Counted from the stretch's first letter, positions 47,601 to 59,657 are shown. The stretch is 64,000 nt of DNA from Marchantia polymorpha subsp. ruderalis (GCA_037833965.1 AP031354.1:12440001-12504000), one strand, 5' to 3'. Notes: a model not told the origin generated them from the sequence alone. Numbers and translations: made by a program.

Positions 47601-48305
47601 GATGACAACACCCTGCTGAGCTGCGTTGAAAATGTTGATCTTCTCAGTCGCCACTCGGAGCTTGTCGGACATGTCTGTGACAGTCTTCAGTCCCTCGATG
47701 ATCTTCGCCGTGGTGGCCGTGAGAGCACCGTCTGATTCAGTTGTTCCCAAAGACATGCTGTACTTGCGCACGGCGTCTTGAAGGGTGTCATGGAGGTCAG
47801 CAAATTGCTTCTGTGCAGCTGGCCTTTGGGTTGGAATAAGCTGGACAATATCAGAGGCCAAGCTGCAGACAACGTCGTCCATATTCACAAGTGTCATCCT
47901 GATAGGATCGAAGGAGGCAATCATAGCTGGGAGCTCGGTCTTCTCGATGACAAGATGGAGCATTGCCTTGTGAACTTTAACAAATTCCTTGAGAGATTCC
48001 ACAACGAGGTTTGCGTCCGAGTCTGAGAGTGCAGGTAAAGTCTCAGTCTTCATCTTTTCGATGCCATGACCAATCTTGGCATTGATGGCTGCGAGTCCTT
48101 GAGCGATAGAGATGCCCTGCTGGGGGGCGTTGAACATGTCGATGTTCTCTGCTGCAATTCTCAACGTCTCGGCCGTATTTGTGACGTCCTTGAATCCATG
48201 CTGAATTCTCCGAGTGACAGTATCTCCGTTGGAAGAAGCCTGACCATGGTATAGTACCAAGGTAGACAAGAGCAGCAGAAAGACTGCCCTCGTAGACAAC
48301 GCCAT
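44607..48305 (-). CDS. Secreted protein with seven tandem HsbA-like domains
   Basis: 1232 codons, one exon. Residues 1-24 form a signal peptide (MALSTRAVFLLLLSTLVLYH, cleavage near GQA-SS). A diverged first domain (about 35-190) is followed by six 168-residue repeats starting at residues 191, 359, 527, 695, 863 and 1031. A 35-residue tail re-starts the motif. Each domain is all-helical in pattern: FNAAQQG, then LPDADAQLVVDALTTFV, then a segment ending LIALIPTQ and a helix to YSYSL. This matches the fungal hydrophobic-surface-binding protein A family, where the DADxQ motif, the A/IPxx turn and the alternating helices are usual. Fungal members are mostly secreted single-domain proteins; Aspergillus HsbA coats hydrophobic surfaces and recruits a cutinase. 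I infer a secreted surface-binding protein. The coding DNA is visibly GC-richer than its flanks. Transfer from a fungus is likely but unproven. Confidence 0.85.
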   Translation of the reverse strand: MALSTRAVFLLLLSTLVLYHGQASSNGDTVTRRIQHGFKDVTNTAETLRIAAENIDMFNAPQQGISIAQGLAAINAKIGHGIEKMKTETLPALSDSDANLVVESLKEFVKVHKAMLHLVIEKTELPAMIASFDPIRMTLVNMDDVVCSLASDIVQLIPTQRPAAQKQFADLHDTLQDAVRKYSMSLGTTESDGALTATTAKIIEGLKTVTDMSDKLRVATEKINIFNAAQQGVVIATGFTTIIQKVSEGIVRVDRVTSGPLPDADAQLVVDALTTFVKVHQALLNVVIGKHGIIAMVPFFEPIRIALVSLEAVIDRLAFDLIALIPTQKNSATIQFQTLDVTLDKAVKTYSYSLESAESEAALTATTAKIIEGLTTVTDMSDKLRVATEKINIFNAAQQGVVIATGFTTIIQKVSEGIIRVDRVTSGPLPDADAQLVVDALTTFVKVHQALLNVVIGKHGIIAMVPFFEPIRIALVSLEAVIDRLAFDLIALIPTQKNSATIQFQTLDVTLDKAVKTYSYSLESAESDAALTATTAKIIEGLKTVTDMSDKLRVATEKINIFNAAQQGVVIATGFTTIIQKVSEGIVRVDRVTSGPLPDADAQLVVDALTTFVKVHQALLNVVIGKHGIIAMVPFFEPIRIALVSLEAVIDRLAFDLIALIPTQKNSATIQFQTLDVTLDKAVKTYSYSLESAESDAALTATTAKIIEGLTTVTDMSDKLRIATEKINIFNAAQQGVVIATGFTTIIQKVSEGIVRVDRVTSGPLPDADAQLVVDALTTFVKVHQALLNVVIGKHGIVAMVPFFEPIRIALVGLEAVIDRLAFDLIALIPTQKNSATIQFQTLDVTLDKAVKTYSYSLESAESDAALTATTAKIIEGLKTVTDMSDKLRVATEKINIFNAPQQGVVIATGFTTIIQKVSEGIVRVDRVTSGPLPDADAQLVVDALTTFVKVHQALLNVVIGKHGIVAMVPFFEPIRIALVGLEAVIDRLAFDLIALIPTQKNSATIQFQTLDVTLEKAVKTYSYSLESAESDAALTATTAKIIEGLKTVTDMSDKLRVATEKINIFNAAQQGVVIATGFTTIIQKVSEGIVRVDRVTSGPLPDADAQLVVDALTTFVKVHQALLNVVIGKHGIIAMVPFFEPIRIALVSLEAVIDRLAFDLIALIPTQKNSATIQFQTLDVTLDKAVKTYSYSLESASDAKTGSPVMEKIGNGIKTVTDMSVDLIQKIIAKY
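44712..47735 (-). repeat. Six 504-bp coding repeats in the HsbA-like gene
   Basis: Repeat 1 is 47232-47735, 2 is 46728-47231, 3 is 46224-46727, 4 is 45720-46223, 5 is 45216-45719, and 6 is about 44712-45215. The period is exactly 504 bp and identity is high even at silent sites. Protein differences are few: KTVTD or TTVTD, NAAQQG or NAPQQG (repeat 5), HGIIAM or HGIVAM with VSLEA or VGLEA (repeats 4 and 5 share the latter). Shared patches between neighbours suggest recent duplication or conversion. Confidence 0.95.
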
Positions 48306-48345
48306 CTTGAGAGATGAACCTGCAATAGGAAAATAACGAGAAACA
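48306..48345 (-). promoter_or_regulatory. 5' UTR splice acceptor of the HsbA-like gene
   Basis: Read on the minus strand, a pyrimidine-rich run ttttcctattgcag ends 14 bases before the ATG (gttcatctctcaag, then ATGGCG). This is a good 3' splice site, so the 5' UTR probably contains an intron and the ATG is the first in its exon. The donor and promoter were not identified. Confidence 0.55.
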
Positions 48346-48558
48346 ATTTTAGTGTTGAAGCCGAGCCAAAATTAGACATTAGATGAAGCATGAGAAATGA
48401 GATTTTAAATCATAACCATGGCCAGCCACAGATCAAGACCATCCATGATTCCTCGAAACAAATTGTGCAAAAGCAGCTGACTGCTCTGATGTTTGCTATC
48501 ATATGGGATTCAAAGCTCGTGTATGCGTTCAATGTACGAAGTTTAAACGTGAAGCAGA

Positions 48559-48810
48559 ATGGAGAAAGTTGGGGATCCTTTACCAGAAGCTACTGAGCTT
48601 GCCATAGATCCAGGACTGGGAGAGAGAGAATGGGTCTGTCTGAATACAATGCTCTCTTTGAACGGTTCTTATACTTGGGACATTCACGAATCTGAAGGAG
48701 GTGCACGAGGAGTCCGTGGGACACTGCTGGTGCTGGTTATCACTAAATTGCAGTGGTTCAACACAGTACGAATGAATTGCAGTGATTTGGCCCCATGTGA
48801 TTTCCAGTAG
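48559..48810 (+). CDS. Unassigned ORF, 83 codons
   Basis: An open frame begins MEKVGDPLPEATELAIDPGL and ends APCDFQ. Composition looks protein-like and the DNA is less AT-rich than what follows. It ends at a ttccag that would serve as an acceptor. No family is recognised. It is divergently oriented relative to the HsbA-like gene. Confidence 0.2.
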   Translation: MEKVGDPLPEATELAIDPGLGEREWVCLNTMLSLNGSYTWDIHESEGGARGVRGTLLVLVITKLQWFNTVRMNCSDLAPCDFQ

Positions 48811-51574
48811 TTTCCATGTTAGGTTGGACCATAATGCGAACTGTAACCCATTCCTGAAGAACAATGCTTTGTTTTTCCAAGTTACAGAAATGGCTCCATA
48901 TTTGACTTTTAAGTATTTTCGGAAATTCCCTTAACTTTAGTTTAAGAACATTTCCATGAAATGTCAGATGAATTTGGGTGTACCCGAAGGCAGTGCTTAA
49001 ATGACATATACCAGCTGAAGTCTGAACTAAGTCCTGCAGCTTTCTAATCTTCTCCAGACGCCGTACTATCAGATCTAAGCCTTACAAATATTAAGAGTGA
49101 GTAACTTTGAGTAGAATGCCAAGTTCATGCGAACAGTAATGTGTTCTGACGCTGGGTATTACAGGGCTAACCTAAGGGCACTCAATCAGACTGTACTCAA
49201 ACTCTGCTTCATGGCACGATAACGCCATCCAAAATCTTTCGTTTTCAGCCGTATGGTGAAGAATTGAAGTTTCAACAATCCGTGAAAAAGAAAATGATGG
49301 CTCTTCTCCCCAAATCCTCTACTTGATTTGGAGAAAAGGCAAATCTCATCGTACAAAACTTTCATTCGCTCAAGTTGTACTTAAAATGTTGAAATGCATG
49401 AGTGCATATCATGAAAACCTATATTCGATACTACCAAGTTTTTAAGCCAATAAAAACAACTCGGATCCCAAAGTACAATGATGGAGAACATATGTATCGA
49501 ATTTCTTGTCAAACGTTGGTCTTCATGGTGATTTATTATATGTTTTCCTTGCAAAATATATATTCGTACAATCACAAGTGAGTGTAAACCACTTAGATAC
49601 CCAAAGAAAATGAAACAAGGGTTCCTAATATAGCAAAAGGAGTGAAGCCGATCAAAGTCAAAATGATGAAATAAGGTGGGTCCATAGCGTCCATTACATA
49701 GCGGCCATTACAGTGCACCTAGAATTTTTTAGTGATACAATAAAACGGTGAGTTCAGCTGACATGACTTGATCCGTTTGATTACACGTAGGATTATACTC
49801 AAGAGAGCAATAAATACACATTATATAAAAAAGTGATATCCATGGTTAACTTGTATACCCTGAGTCCTTGTAGTCTAGCCTTGGGCATCATGTCATTAAA
49901 ATGACAAAGCACTCTGCATAACTCCATTGTAAGCCTTGGTTAAAAATCACTCCATCATACCCCATGAAGTAAAAGAGATAACCTCAAGTTCAAAATCATG
50001 ATTTATCTAGGAATTATTACCACAACACATCATCAACACAATTAGAAATCTATCAAAATTCAAACCCCTATGTGTGAACTAATTACTGTGAAGTAGGAGG
50101 AATATGCATGCTACCTCTATAAAATTAGTCTATAGACTTGCGACATAGTAAAATTATCTCTGATCCACAATCTATAGTTAAACTCCATGTTTTGGTTCTA
50201 ACAATGATAAGTATGTAATCTAGTTATATACAAAACATTGTATAATTCTTTTTTATGACTCTTAATGTAACCTAGTGACGTTTAAATTTATGAAGCATTT
50301 ACAAGTAAATAATGAAGATGCGTACTGGTGATCAAAATCAAAATAAAATGCTATTGTAGTTTCAATTTGATCGCATCATCAAACAAAAATCTATGATATA
50401 ACATCTTTACACTTAACATCTTCACTATCATTTGGCTTGAGTATAACAAGGAATAAATTAAGACTCTAATTATTCTTCAATGATGCTAGCTGAGATTGTA
50501 AGTTTATCATGATGGACTATGATTTTCTACTGTATAAACTGCACAGAAATTTAAGAAAAAATTGACATTTTTTGTAGACTACGGCAATATCAAGATTGCA
50601 TAATTCTTATGTTGGTGTAATTTGATTTGATTAAAGCTTGAAATTTTTTAATTGTTGGACTTAGAATACACACAAGATCAAACTTGGTAGTAAAATTATG
50701 AGAATTTTAACTGTTATATTAAGATAACGCGTTTCATATATTATGATTCTAAACAAAATTGATTAAATTGTGACTATCAAAACCACAAGATGAAACTTGG
50801 TACTTAAGTAATCAAGTATGAACTTTATTTTATGTATGTTACATTAATATTCTTTTTAATAAAAATAATTTAATACGAGTATATTTTGTTCAAATAAAAT
50901 GAAATACATATTAACTCATTTAAATTTTTTTGACAAGCTCACCATGCACATGTCATTAATTCTAAATTAAAGTATAGCTTGCAATAATCCATTCAAAGAA
51001 CATAAAAATTTATCATAAATCATGAAAAATTAACATTACTTGGTAAAATTATCATTATTATACATCATTATTTATTATCAATTCTGGATTATATAAAAAA
51101 TTTCTTACATTTTTTTGAAGATTCAATCTCATATTTATAAAAAATCAATCAATAAAATGTTGAAATAATTGAGGCTTGTCAAAAGCTGACACCTACATTA
51201 ATATTTTTTTAAGTATAAAACTATATGCAATAATATAAATAAAATTTTTATTGATATATTTATCTTAAAGAAAATTGAATTTTTTTGAAATTATAAAATG
51301 TTAATCAAATGCAAAAATGCTAACTCTCAACTTCATGACTTGATCATTCAAGAAAAATGATCATGTCATCAAGATGATTACAATATTCAAATAATTGTAA
51401 CACTAAAAAGAAGTAATAAAATCTTTTGAAATCCACACTTTCATGCTTATTGTGTGTTTAATTTAAAGAAGATTAAAATCCAATATATGACTGATTTGAT
51501 CAAAAATAAATTTTATAAAAACTCTGACAGGTTCTTTAAAAGAATCAATATATAATAAAATTTAAAAGAAAAAT
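48811..51574. other. AT-rich gene desert
   Basis: No ORF above 65 codons was noted and no motif seen. A+T is very high, with poly-A/T runs and ATAA-type low complexity from about 49800 on. Confidence 0.6.
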
Positions 51575-54292
51575 TGATAGACAAAATTTTAATTCTTTTA
51601 AATGAAAGTCTAAAATCAGATAGTAATATTTGTTGTTGTTGATTGATTGTGATTTTGTTAACTAGGATGAGCATTTCTCTAGTTAGTAAGACTTGGATTA
51701 ATTTGTCACTATTTATGAGGGCTAGGTGTAGCTCCTTGTGACAAAAATATAGTATTTTTTTATTAGATGATTTAGAATATAATGAACGTATCTTTACTGA
51801 TTTGAATTTACGTTTTTTTTCTATTGGTTGTGATTATATTCATTTTTGCTCATGATGAATCACTAACAGTTTGTATTAGAGAGAGCCCAAGCCAAAAAGA
51901 ATAAGTCCATCAAATGGTTTCAGTGGTTTATTTATGCTATATGTAAGATTGATGTTAGATTTTGTATGACATGATTTGTAGGATCAACATTCCTCTAAAA
52001 TCTCTCGCTCTCTAATTTGTTCATTGCTTGCCTGCCAAGGAACAAAAGAAGATCAGAATGCGAATTTTTCCTCTTTAGATCTACTATATTCAAGCAGAAT
52101 AGTATTCACTTTATGAAAAGATCATTTAATAGATTGACTAATCAATCACTTTATGAAAAGATCATTTAATAGATTGACTAATCAATCACTTTATGAATAG
52201 ATCATTTAATAAATTGACTAATCAATCACGTCTGAAGACAAAAAGATATCGTAATCTATCATCATCATACAATACATCATTATTGATGGATAGTTCACAT
52301 TTGAAATTTGAAACTTAGCACTTGAAAATAATATCGGTCTCTTGATGATGTTTTTTTGCATTAGATCTCTTCCCTATTTTTCTTTTTGTTTCTTATTCTT
52401 TTTTTCCTTTCTAACTAATTAGCAGCGATCTATTCTACCAGGACAAGAGACTAATAGAGAAGGAAGTTTCAAAGGTTCTAACGATGGCTATAAGGAGATA
52501 GATTGTTTGCAATATGTAACTCCTAGTTGGGTTTCATAAGATTGTAGGGCTAGCAATTTCCACTCCTACTAAACATACCTTTGCTAATGTTTGTATCGTG
52601 CTGAAATGTCATAATATGACAATGAGGCTTTAGTTAGACAGCCTCAAGACATTCTTTGAGACACATCAGACTTTGACAAGATTTTTTATTACATAATTGA
52701 GAAGTATTTTGACACTCTAGGGAATAAACAAAGCTAAGTATTCTGGCATTTTTATCTTGTGTCTCATTTGCAAGTAGCAAGTATGTGAGTGATTGATTCA
52801 AGTTTTACCTTGTCACCCATTTTTTTTAATCTCGATTCAGGTTTTCATTGAACTTTATTTTATCATGTATTTCATATTTGTGTGAAAAAATCTATTTCTC
52901 TTTGGATAGTTTTACTTTGAGCAATTGGATAGACCTTTTTTAAAAACATTTCTCTAATTTATTTAGATCATATATTGATTCAAAAAAGTCAATGCCATAC
53001 TCTATGTTTACATACTAGTACTTTTTTTATTAGTGATTAAAAATATTTTTTTCTTAATTTTTTCTGACAAATGGAAAAAATCATTGACTTGGTTGAAAGT
53101 TCACATTGCCGTTCATAAATGTTTCTTGAAGTTGAGTCTTGATGCTAATTGTCAGTGATCACATTCTTGTTTTGCAAATACACAACTTTTTGATACTTAT
53201 GATATGAGAGTTTTTTTGAAGCAAGTTGATGAGAATGATAATTAAGTTAATTATTCCAAAAAAATTTAAGCAAATTTTTTAATTCAAATATTTTTCAATT
53301 TATTTTCAGTTTATTTGAAGTCAATAAGCTTCAAGATGAAAAATTCAGATGTGAAAAATCAAGATCACATTGATGTATTTCATGATCTGTGGATGGATTC
53401 AACAACTTAGTTTTAATGAAAAATGATAAATCCTATTTAGTATCATGTTCTTTTTGTTTGAAGGTTAATAACACTATATGAAATCATTATAATACCAGAC
53501 TGATGATGACTATGACAAAGTTCCATAATTGATTTCTTGTTTACACTTGATGTTGTTGGATATCTACTTTGTACAAATGCATAGCTTAGTCAAGTACAAA
53601 AGCCAAATATGTAACGGCAGCAGATATATCAAAAAAATTATTTGATTGAATATCATTATTTGGGATCAAATAAAAATTGTCAATCTTTATTATGATTGTC
53701 AAATTGCATTACATCTGGCAGGAAATCAAATGATGATCAACATAATATACATCTTATATCATTTTTCCACAGAGTTTGTTTTTAATGAGAAGGTTAAGCA
53801 AGTCAAGATTGATAGTAAACTTGATTCATCTGATGCAATGATTAAGATTATTGCTTAAAAATATAATTTAGAAGGTAATATGTTATTTTGCAAGTTTTGC
53901 ATAAGTAGCACATGTAAAGATTTTTTTATCAATATTTTAACTCTTATCTATAATTATTCTCTATCACATTTTGGCTATGGCTTAGTTCTAATTAACTTTG
54001 GATTATAGAGAGACTTATGTTATGTACAATTCAAGGACTTTTCTCCAAAAAATCATAACTTTTATAAAAGTAATAAATACCAAGATATGAATCAAGTGGA
54101 AGATTTTTAGTGTTACTCTAGCTAGTATGCCTAGAATTATTTTATCATTCTATATATAAGCTGCTTGTAGATCTTGATGATAAAAACCTAGAGATTATGA
54201 ATAAAATATTTCTGTTATTGACATAGAAGAACAAGTGTTTTTTCTCTCCGTTGTGATGATTTACATTTTACTTGTGTTGAAACCCTAATACA
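51575..54292 (+). mobile_element. Ty1/copia LTR element, decayed fossil
   Basis: A 5' LTR (about 51575-51868, ends actaaca) is followed by a primer-binding-site relic ttgtattagagagagcc, close to the plant initiator-Met type tggtatcagagc. A 3' LTR (about 54018-54292, ends aataca) resembles it. Near 53600-53860 is the end of the RNase H part: KAKYVTAADISKKLF, then YYDCQIALHLAGNQ and YHF. At 2.7 kb it is well below full copia length. It is badly broken, with many breaks, and the LTRs have diverged strongly, so it is old. Confidence 0.7.
52107..52226. repeat. 40-bp tandem repeat, three copies
   Basis: Copies start at 52107, 52147 and 52187 (cactttatgaaaagatcat, then ttaatagattgactaatcaat). The first two are identical. 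The array lies inside the copia fossil. Confidence 0.92.
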
Positions 54293-54721
54293 ATGCTCCA
54301 AATCATACAAAAGTATATATTGTTATTAATCATTCAAATAAGATATAATTTTTGTGTGTTTTTTAGCATCTCTAGTATGCAGCATAAATCCTACATGATC
54401 ACAATATAGCAGAATTTGCAGTATTTGATAGCAAAAATTGATTTTTGACTTATGCAATATGTATAGTTTTTTCCAACGAGCTCATTCTATACTCAGTTTT
54501 TATAGAAATAACGATCAGTTACATATGTTCATCATGCTACTATTTATATCAAGTACACATCATCTTGAAAATATAAGATTTAAAATCATGTTTTTCATCT
54601 ATGTTATCAATAGTAAAAAAAAAAAACATTTCTAAGCTTCGCATGAAGCATGAAAATTATAATAATCATAACAATATAAATTTTAGATTTCCAAAAAGCA
54701 TATTTAATTAAATGATAAATA
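54293..54721. other. AT-rich spacer, copy B
   Basis: Equivalent of 116-544; no gene seen. Confidence 0.6.
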
Positions 54722-57700
54722 TGTAAACCCAATAACATAACAATACATTCAAGCCAAGTCGAGACACAATGTAGCGTGATTCACCCCTCGCTGCACTTTA
54801 CTTCTAAATCATGTCCAGACGACGATACGGAACGAACCCTAAGGTATTAATCCTCAATCCAGGCGACCGTCCTGGCTATAAATAGCTAGGCCCCGAAATT
54901 ATTCCTTAATTGAAGTTAACCTCAACAATCTTCGCCTTAACTCTAGTTAAGTAACTATAAACTCTGAAACACACATCATTATTCTGTGGTAAGTTCTAGA
55001 CAAAATCCTAACATAAGAGCCACTCTTTACAAAAGAACTAACGAGAACTAAATCGTAACCATAACATGATAGAATATGACATTAAGAGTTAACTAACAAC
55101 GAGCATAGACAATACAAAATTCTTGTAAACTATATAATTACTCTGCAGGATGTTTTAGAAAGAAACCTAATACAAAGACTTCTTTACACAAGAGTTAACT
55201 AGAACTAAGACGTAGCCATCACAAGATAGAGTAAATATATAAAGAGATAATTGAAGATACTATGTTAGCAAAATCTAACTCTACTCCTCATGTACAACCT
55301 ACATAACAGAATAGTGTCAATTGAAACTTTCCAAAGAAATAACTTTGATCAACGCATCAGCCAGATTGAATTTATTGTTAATCTTCACTAGCTCAATCAT
55401 TTTATCAAACACTATTTTCTGAATATTACATGATATCGTCGTACTATACTCTACTATACATAACCTAAAATCGTGGTCATCTTGATCATTAATTTCATAA
55501 TGATCAAATTCTTACACACCCATAGTTGTGAGCGTAGATTTTCACTTGTAGTAAGGAGATCTTTAAAGCATCTCCTCCTCTTTCAATGAACTAGTCTCAT
55601 TGAAAGACACATGCGCGATCTGGATTCATTAAAAGTCACACACCTACTGACAAGAACCTTACAATCTACTAGCTGTCATCCGTGCCAATCTTTCACAGTC
55701 ACGACTTACTATCACCAGTGACTGTCCCTCACTGTCGCCAGTGACTAACTGCGCCCATAACTAACTGTCACCCATGACTGTTTCTCACTGTCGTCCACGA
55801 CTAAATATCGCTCAAGACTAATCGTTATCGTCGCCCGCGATTGACTGCGCTCACGACTGGCCTCACGCTGCCCGAAACTGATAGCACCCGCGACTAGCAT
55901 ATCACTTGTGACTAGACCTCACCGTCGCCCACGACTAACTGTGCCTGCGATGGTCGGCGTCACCCGCAACTAATTGTGCATGCGACTAATCCTTACCGTC
56001 GTCCGCGATTGATTGCGTCCACGACTTACCAAAACCGTCGTCCACGATTTAGTGCACCCGCGACTAACCACTACCGTCGTCCATGGTTGACTGCGCCCGC
56101 AACTAAGTGTCAGACACAACTAACTGCGCCTGCGATCTACCAAAACCATTGTTCACGATTGATTGCGCCCGCGATCTATCAAAATTGTCGCTCATCGACT
56201 TACTGCGCCCGCGACTAACTATTACCATCGCTTGTGATTGACTACGCTCGCAACTTACCAAAACCGTCGCCCACGACTAATCGTTACCCACGATTTACTG
56301 CGTTTACGTCTTACTACGTCCGTGACTCATCGTCTTCCGCGACTTACTAAGTCCATGCCTTACTAAGTTCACGCCTTACTACGTCCATGCCATAGTGCGT
56401 CCATGTCTTACTGCGCTTGCTACTCATCATTGCTCACGACTTAATACGTCCACGCCTTACCGTCTCTCATAAAAATTCTAGATACAAAAGTAACTTCCGG
56501 GGCAATATTCTACGTTTGGGTCAGCTTTCAACTCTTGAAAATGTTTCATGTGCTTTAGTAGCGTCAAGAGCTATCCAACAATACCCAATTTGCCTATATT
56601 ATGATGAAGATTCTTGAGGATAGAATATTTACAAACAAAATATTTCGTCACCGTTGTCCCCGACCGTCACCATTACAATTGCCCGTGACCGCTGATTTGC
56701 CGTCAACTGTCACCGTCAGACATCACAGTCACTATCATTATCGATCATCCGTTGAGCGCGGTTGACATGCTGATCACAATTTTGCTGCCTACCACGGTTG
56801 CCTTGCTTATCACGGTTATCTCACCGACCGCAGTTGGCCCGGCCGATTACGTTCGTCTTGCCTAACGTTATGCATCCGGTCGACTATGGTTAGCGTCTAC
56901 TGCAGTTTGCCTGGACCATTGCGGTCGCCCCACCTACCGCGGTGTGCCTAGCCGACTGCGGTCCGTCTTGCCGACCGTGGTTGACGGGGGAGTTGCCGCC
57001 TCGTTGCCACCACTCGGCTCTCGGCTTGTGCTCATCCCTGTCGTTCCGGCGCATAGTCCGTCTGCAGCAAACCGCTCGAGCCTTCCGCTTGCTGGCCGCC
57101 GTTCGGAGAGGGGAGAAGGGAGCCTTGCTGCGCGACGGATGCTCGGCCGCTCACGTTGCCGCTCAAAGGATGATGATGCTTGCACCTCACTGACCCTGCC
57201 GCGCAAGCGAAGGGCCTTCTACGTGGCGTCACCCTGCTACTCAAAGGGTGGGGTCCATCGCCACTCTATCCTTGCTGCTCGCTGTTGGCTCGCCCCGCTT
57301 CGACTACCCGCCGTCCAACCTGGGAGGAGATGGGGATGGGGGATCCGCCACACTGCCAAATTTTCCTGTTTGGTAAGACCTGGTTGCTTTGCCGTTTAGG
57401 GGTTCGTCGCTCCAAGAATTCACATCTGCAACTTTTGACATTGTCACGAGGAAATGGAGTTTTGAATTCTTTCTCGTTTCTCAACCCGGCGCGCTCCTAG
57501 ACGCTAGATCCAACTGCCGCCGCCGTGTGCAGTTGAAGATCAGCAAAAGGGAAGTCAGTTCTTGATGTCCCCAAAGTTGAAGAAAGAAGTGCAACCGCTG
57601 CTAAAAAATTGGGAGCAGCGGAATGGCCCTATCGGTGGAACGTGTGTTGCTGCAAATTGAACTGTCAAAATGTCAATGGGTTTGGGTTTTTGAGACTAGT

Positions 57701-58673
57701 GAATCATCAACCATGTCAAGGTTGTTCAGAATGTCTTCCGACTGGAGATCAAAAGTCTGCGCAGGGACCAAGGGGTTGGCTGAGGAGGCCGACTCGAGTG
57801 GCTGGGAACAATTAAGCATCTATTGTTCTAACAGGCATTTGATCCGAAGTAACTTTTTGCTGGCAGTCAAAGAAGAGTGTTGATGTACATGGTCCTGTTT
57901 GGCTTGTCAGCTGCGCAGATGGCCAAAGCAGATTATTCTCCCCAAGGTTAGAAGTTTTCCAAGTCGCAGATTGGAACTTCCTTTGCTAAGTCCTATTGAA
58001 TTGAATTGGTAGAAGTTGGCACTTTTTGCTGCAACAGCGGTACTAATAGGACTCTCTTGCTAGCATGCAGATACTGCATCACTCCCACTTGAGGTTTTCA
58101 GCGACGCCAAGGATGGCTTCACGATGCTACGATCTCTCTGTATACCCTAGCGTACACTTTTGACACTTCTAGAGACAGCAAACGTGTTCTCACAGTCATG
58201 ATTGTCTCGGCATTTAAATTGTACATCCTCAGTATTGTTTATGTTGAGGAGGTTAAATATCTTGTGCCAATGGATGTCGATGATGTCTTTCATAAGGTGC
58301 TCAATTCCTTTGAGCTACTAGCTTGAATCTTTTGAATTTAACAAATCTCCTTCATCATAAAATTGTTAAGAAAAAAATTAAAGACTCTCTCGTCAAAATC
58401 ACGTGCACTGAAACCAATTGTAAACCCCATAAACATAACGACACATTCAAGCCAAGTCAAGACACGATGTAATGTGATTCACCCTCACGTCCACCGAGAA
58501 CACGTTGCACTTTACGTCTAGGTCATGTCCAGAAAGACTCTATGTATAGAGCGAACCTCAAGGTATTTATCCCCAGTCCATGCGATTGATTAACTCCAAT
58601 TAAGTAGTAACCTCTGACCTAGCTATGAATAGCTAGGTCAAAGGTTACTACTTAATTGGAGTTAATCTCAACA
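54722..58673. mobile_element. Old LTR retroelement, copy B (fossil)
   Basis: Equivalent of 545-4496: LTRs at 54722-54927 and 58419-58673, TSD aaata on both sides, the minisatellite at 55667-56467 and the fold-back at 58588-58667. Confidence 0.6.
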
Positions 58674-58941
58674 AAATAAATTCACATGAACACTTAAGGT
58701 GCAGTTTGTTTTCAACAAATCTACTCAAGTATAATTTCATCATGAGTTTTATGTTTCATGACACATTATTAGTCATCTTAAAAAATGACATTGGAAAATG
58801 CTCATGCCACATTTGTCATTAACAATTTTTGATGCCATATATAAGATTAGAAGCTCGAGTCTGCTCTTGTCCATTATCAAAAAGTTGTTGTTTTTATTGT
58901 TGTTTGCTCTTGTACGTCGATGACAAGTTGTTGTTGATGAA

Positions 58942-59657
58942 ATGTTGTCAAAGAAGCGTGAAAAGTCATTATCTATTTCTCACAAACTTGAGTATGGGTT
59001 AAAGATCTTCACGCAAAAATTATCTTCTAATGTAGTTACATGGGTTTTGTGTGGCTTTTGCCAAGTATGGGGCCGTGAAAAAAAAGTTGGACAAAAGTGC
59101 AAGCCAGTTTGAACCACAAATACTTTAAAGTTCCTCATCGAACAGAGCGGTACTCATAGCATCTTGAAAGCCAACACTTGATGAAGTGTAGTGAGTATCA
59201 TGCTTTGTAGCTAGACTTCAATTAAACTTTCTTTGATACTACTACTTTCTTCTATCTATGCTCATTTTGTTGGCATCTAGTGATTTGTTGATATCAACGT
59301 AAACATCATCGACACAATATTGATTTGAAACTGAAGATATTTTTATTGATTGGGAGAGAGAGAATATGTCCTCATCAAGGGAAAATAGTGGATCAAATGT
59401 TGGAATCCGTCAAAATCCATGAAGCATGCATTACTTTTGAACTTCAATTTCCCAAATTGTGTTTGTTTGCTGGAGGCTTTCCTGTCTACATCTTATTACT
59501 AGGTGTGTGGAGTATGATTTTTCCGTGGTTAGCTGGGAGAAAGATGAATACAGATTGTGCTTAATGGATTTGTCACTCGAGTACATCGGCATTGTAAGTA
59601 ACTCAAGTAAATTCCAACAGATTAAAATTATGGTCATATTTGTCATAAATAAAAGCT
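58942..59657 (+). pseudogene. Truncated ZMYM1-like hAT transposase, copy B
   Basis: Equivalent of 4765-5480, with the same WVLCGFC finger start and the same EYDFSVVSWEKDEYR block. Confidence 0.6.

Noticed and set aside
44878-48254. Plus-strand ORFs recurring every 504 bp inside the HsbA-like gene
   Set aside because: They are antisense shadows of the repeated coding sequence; the minus frame has the signal peptide, the domain pattern and 1232 open codons.
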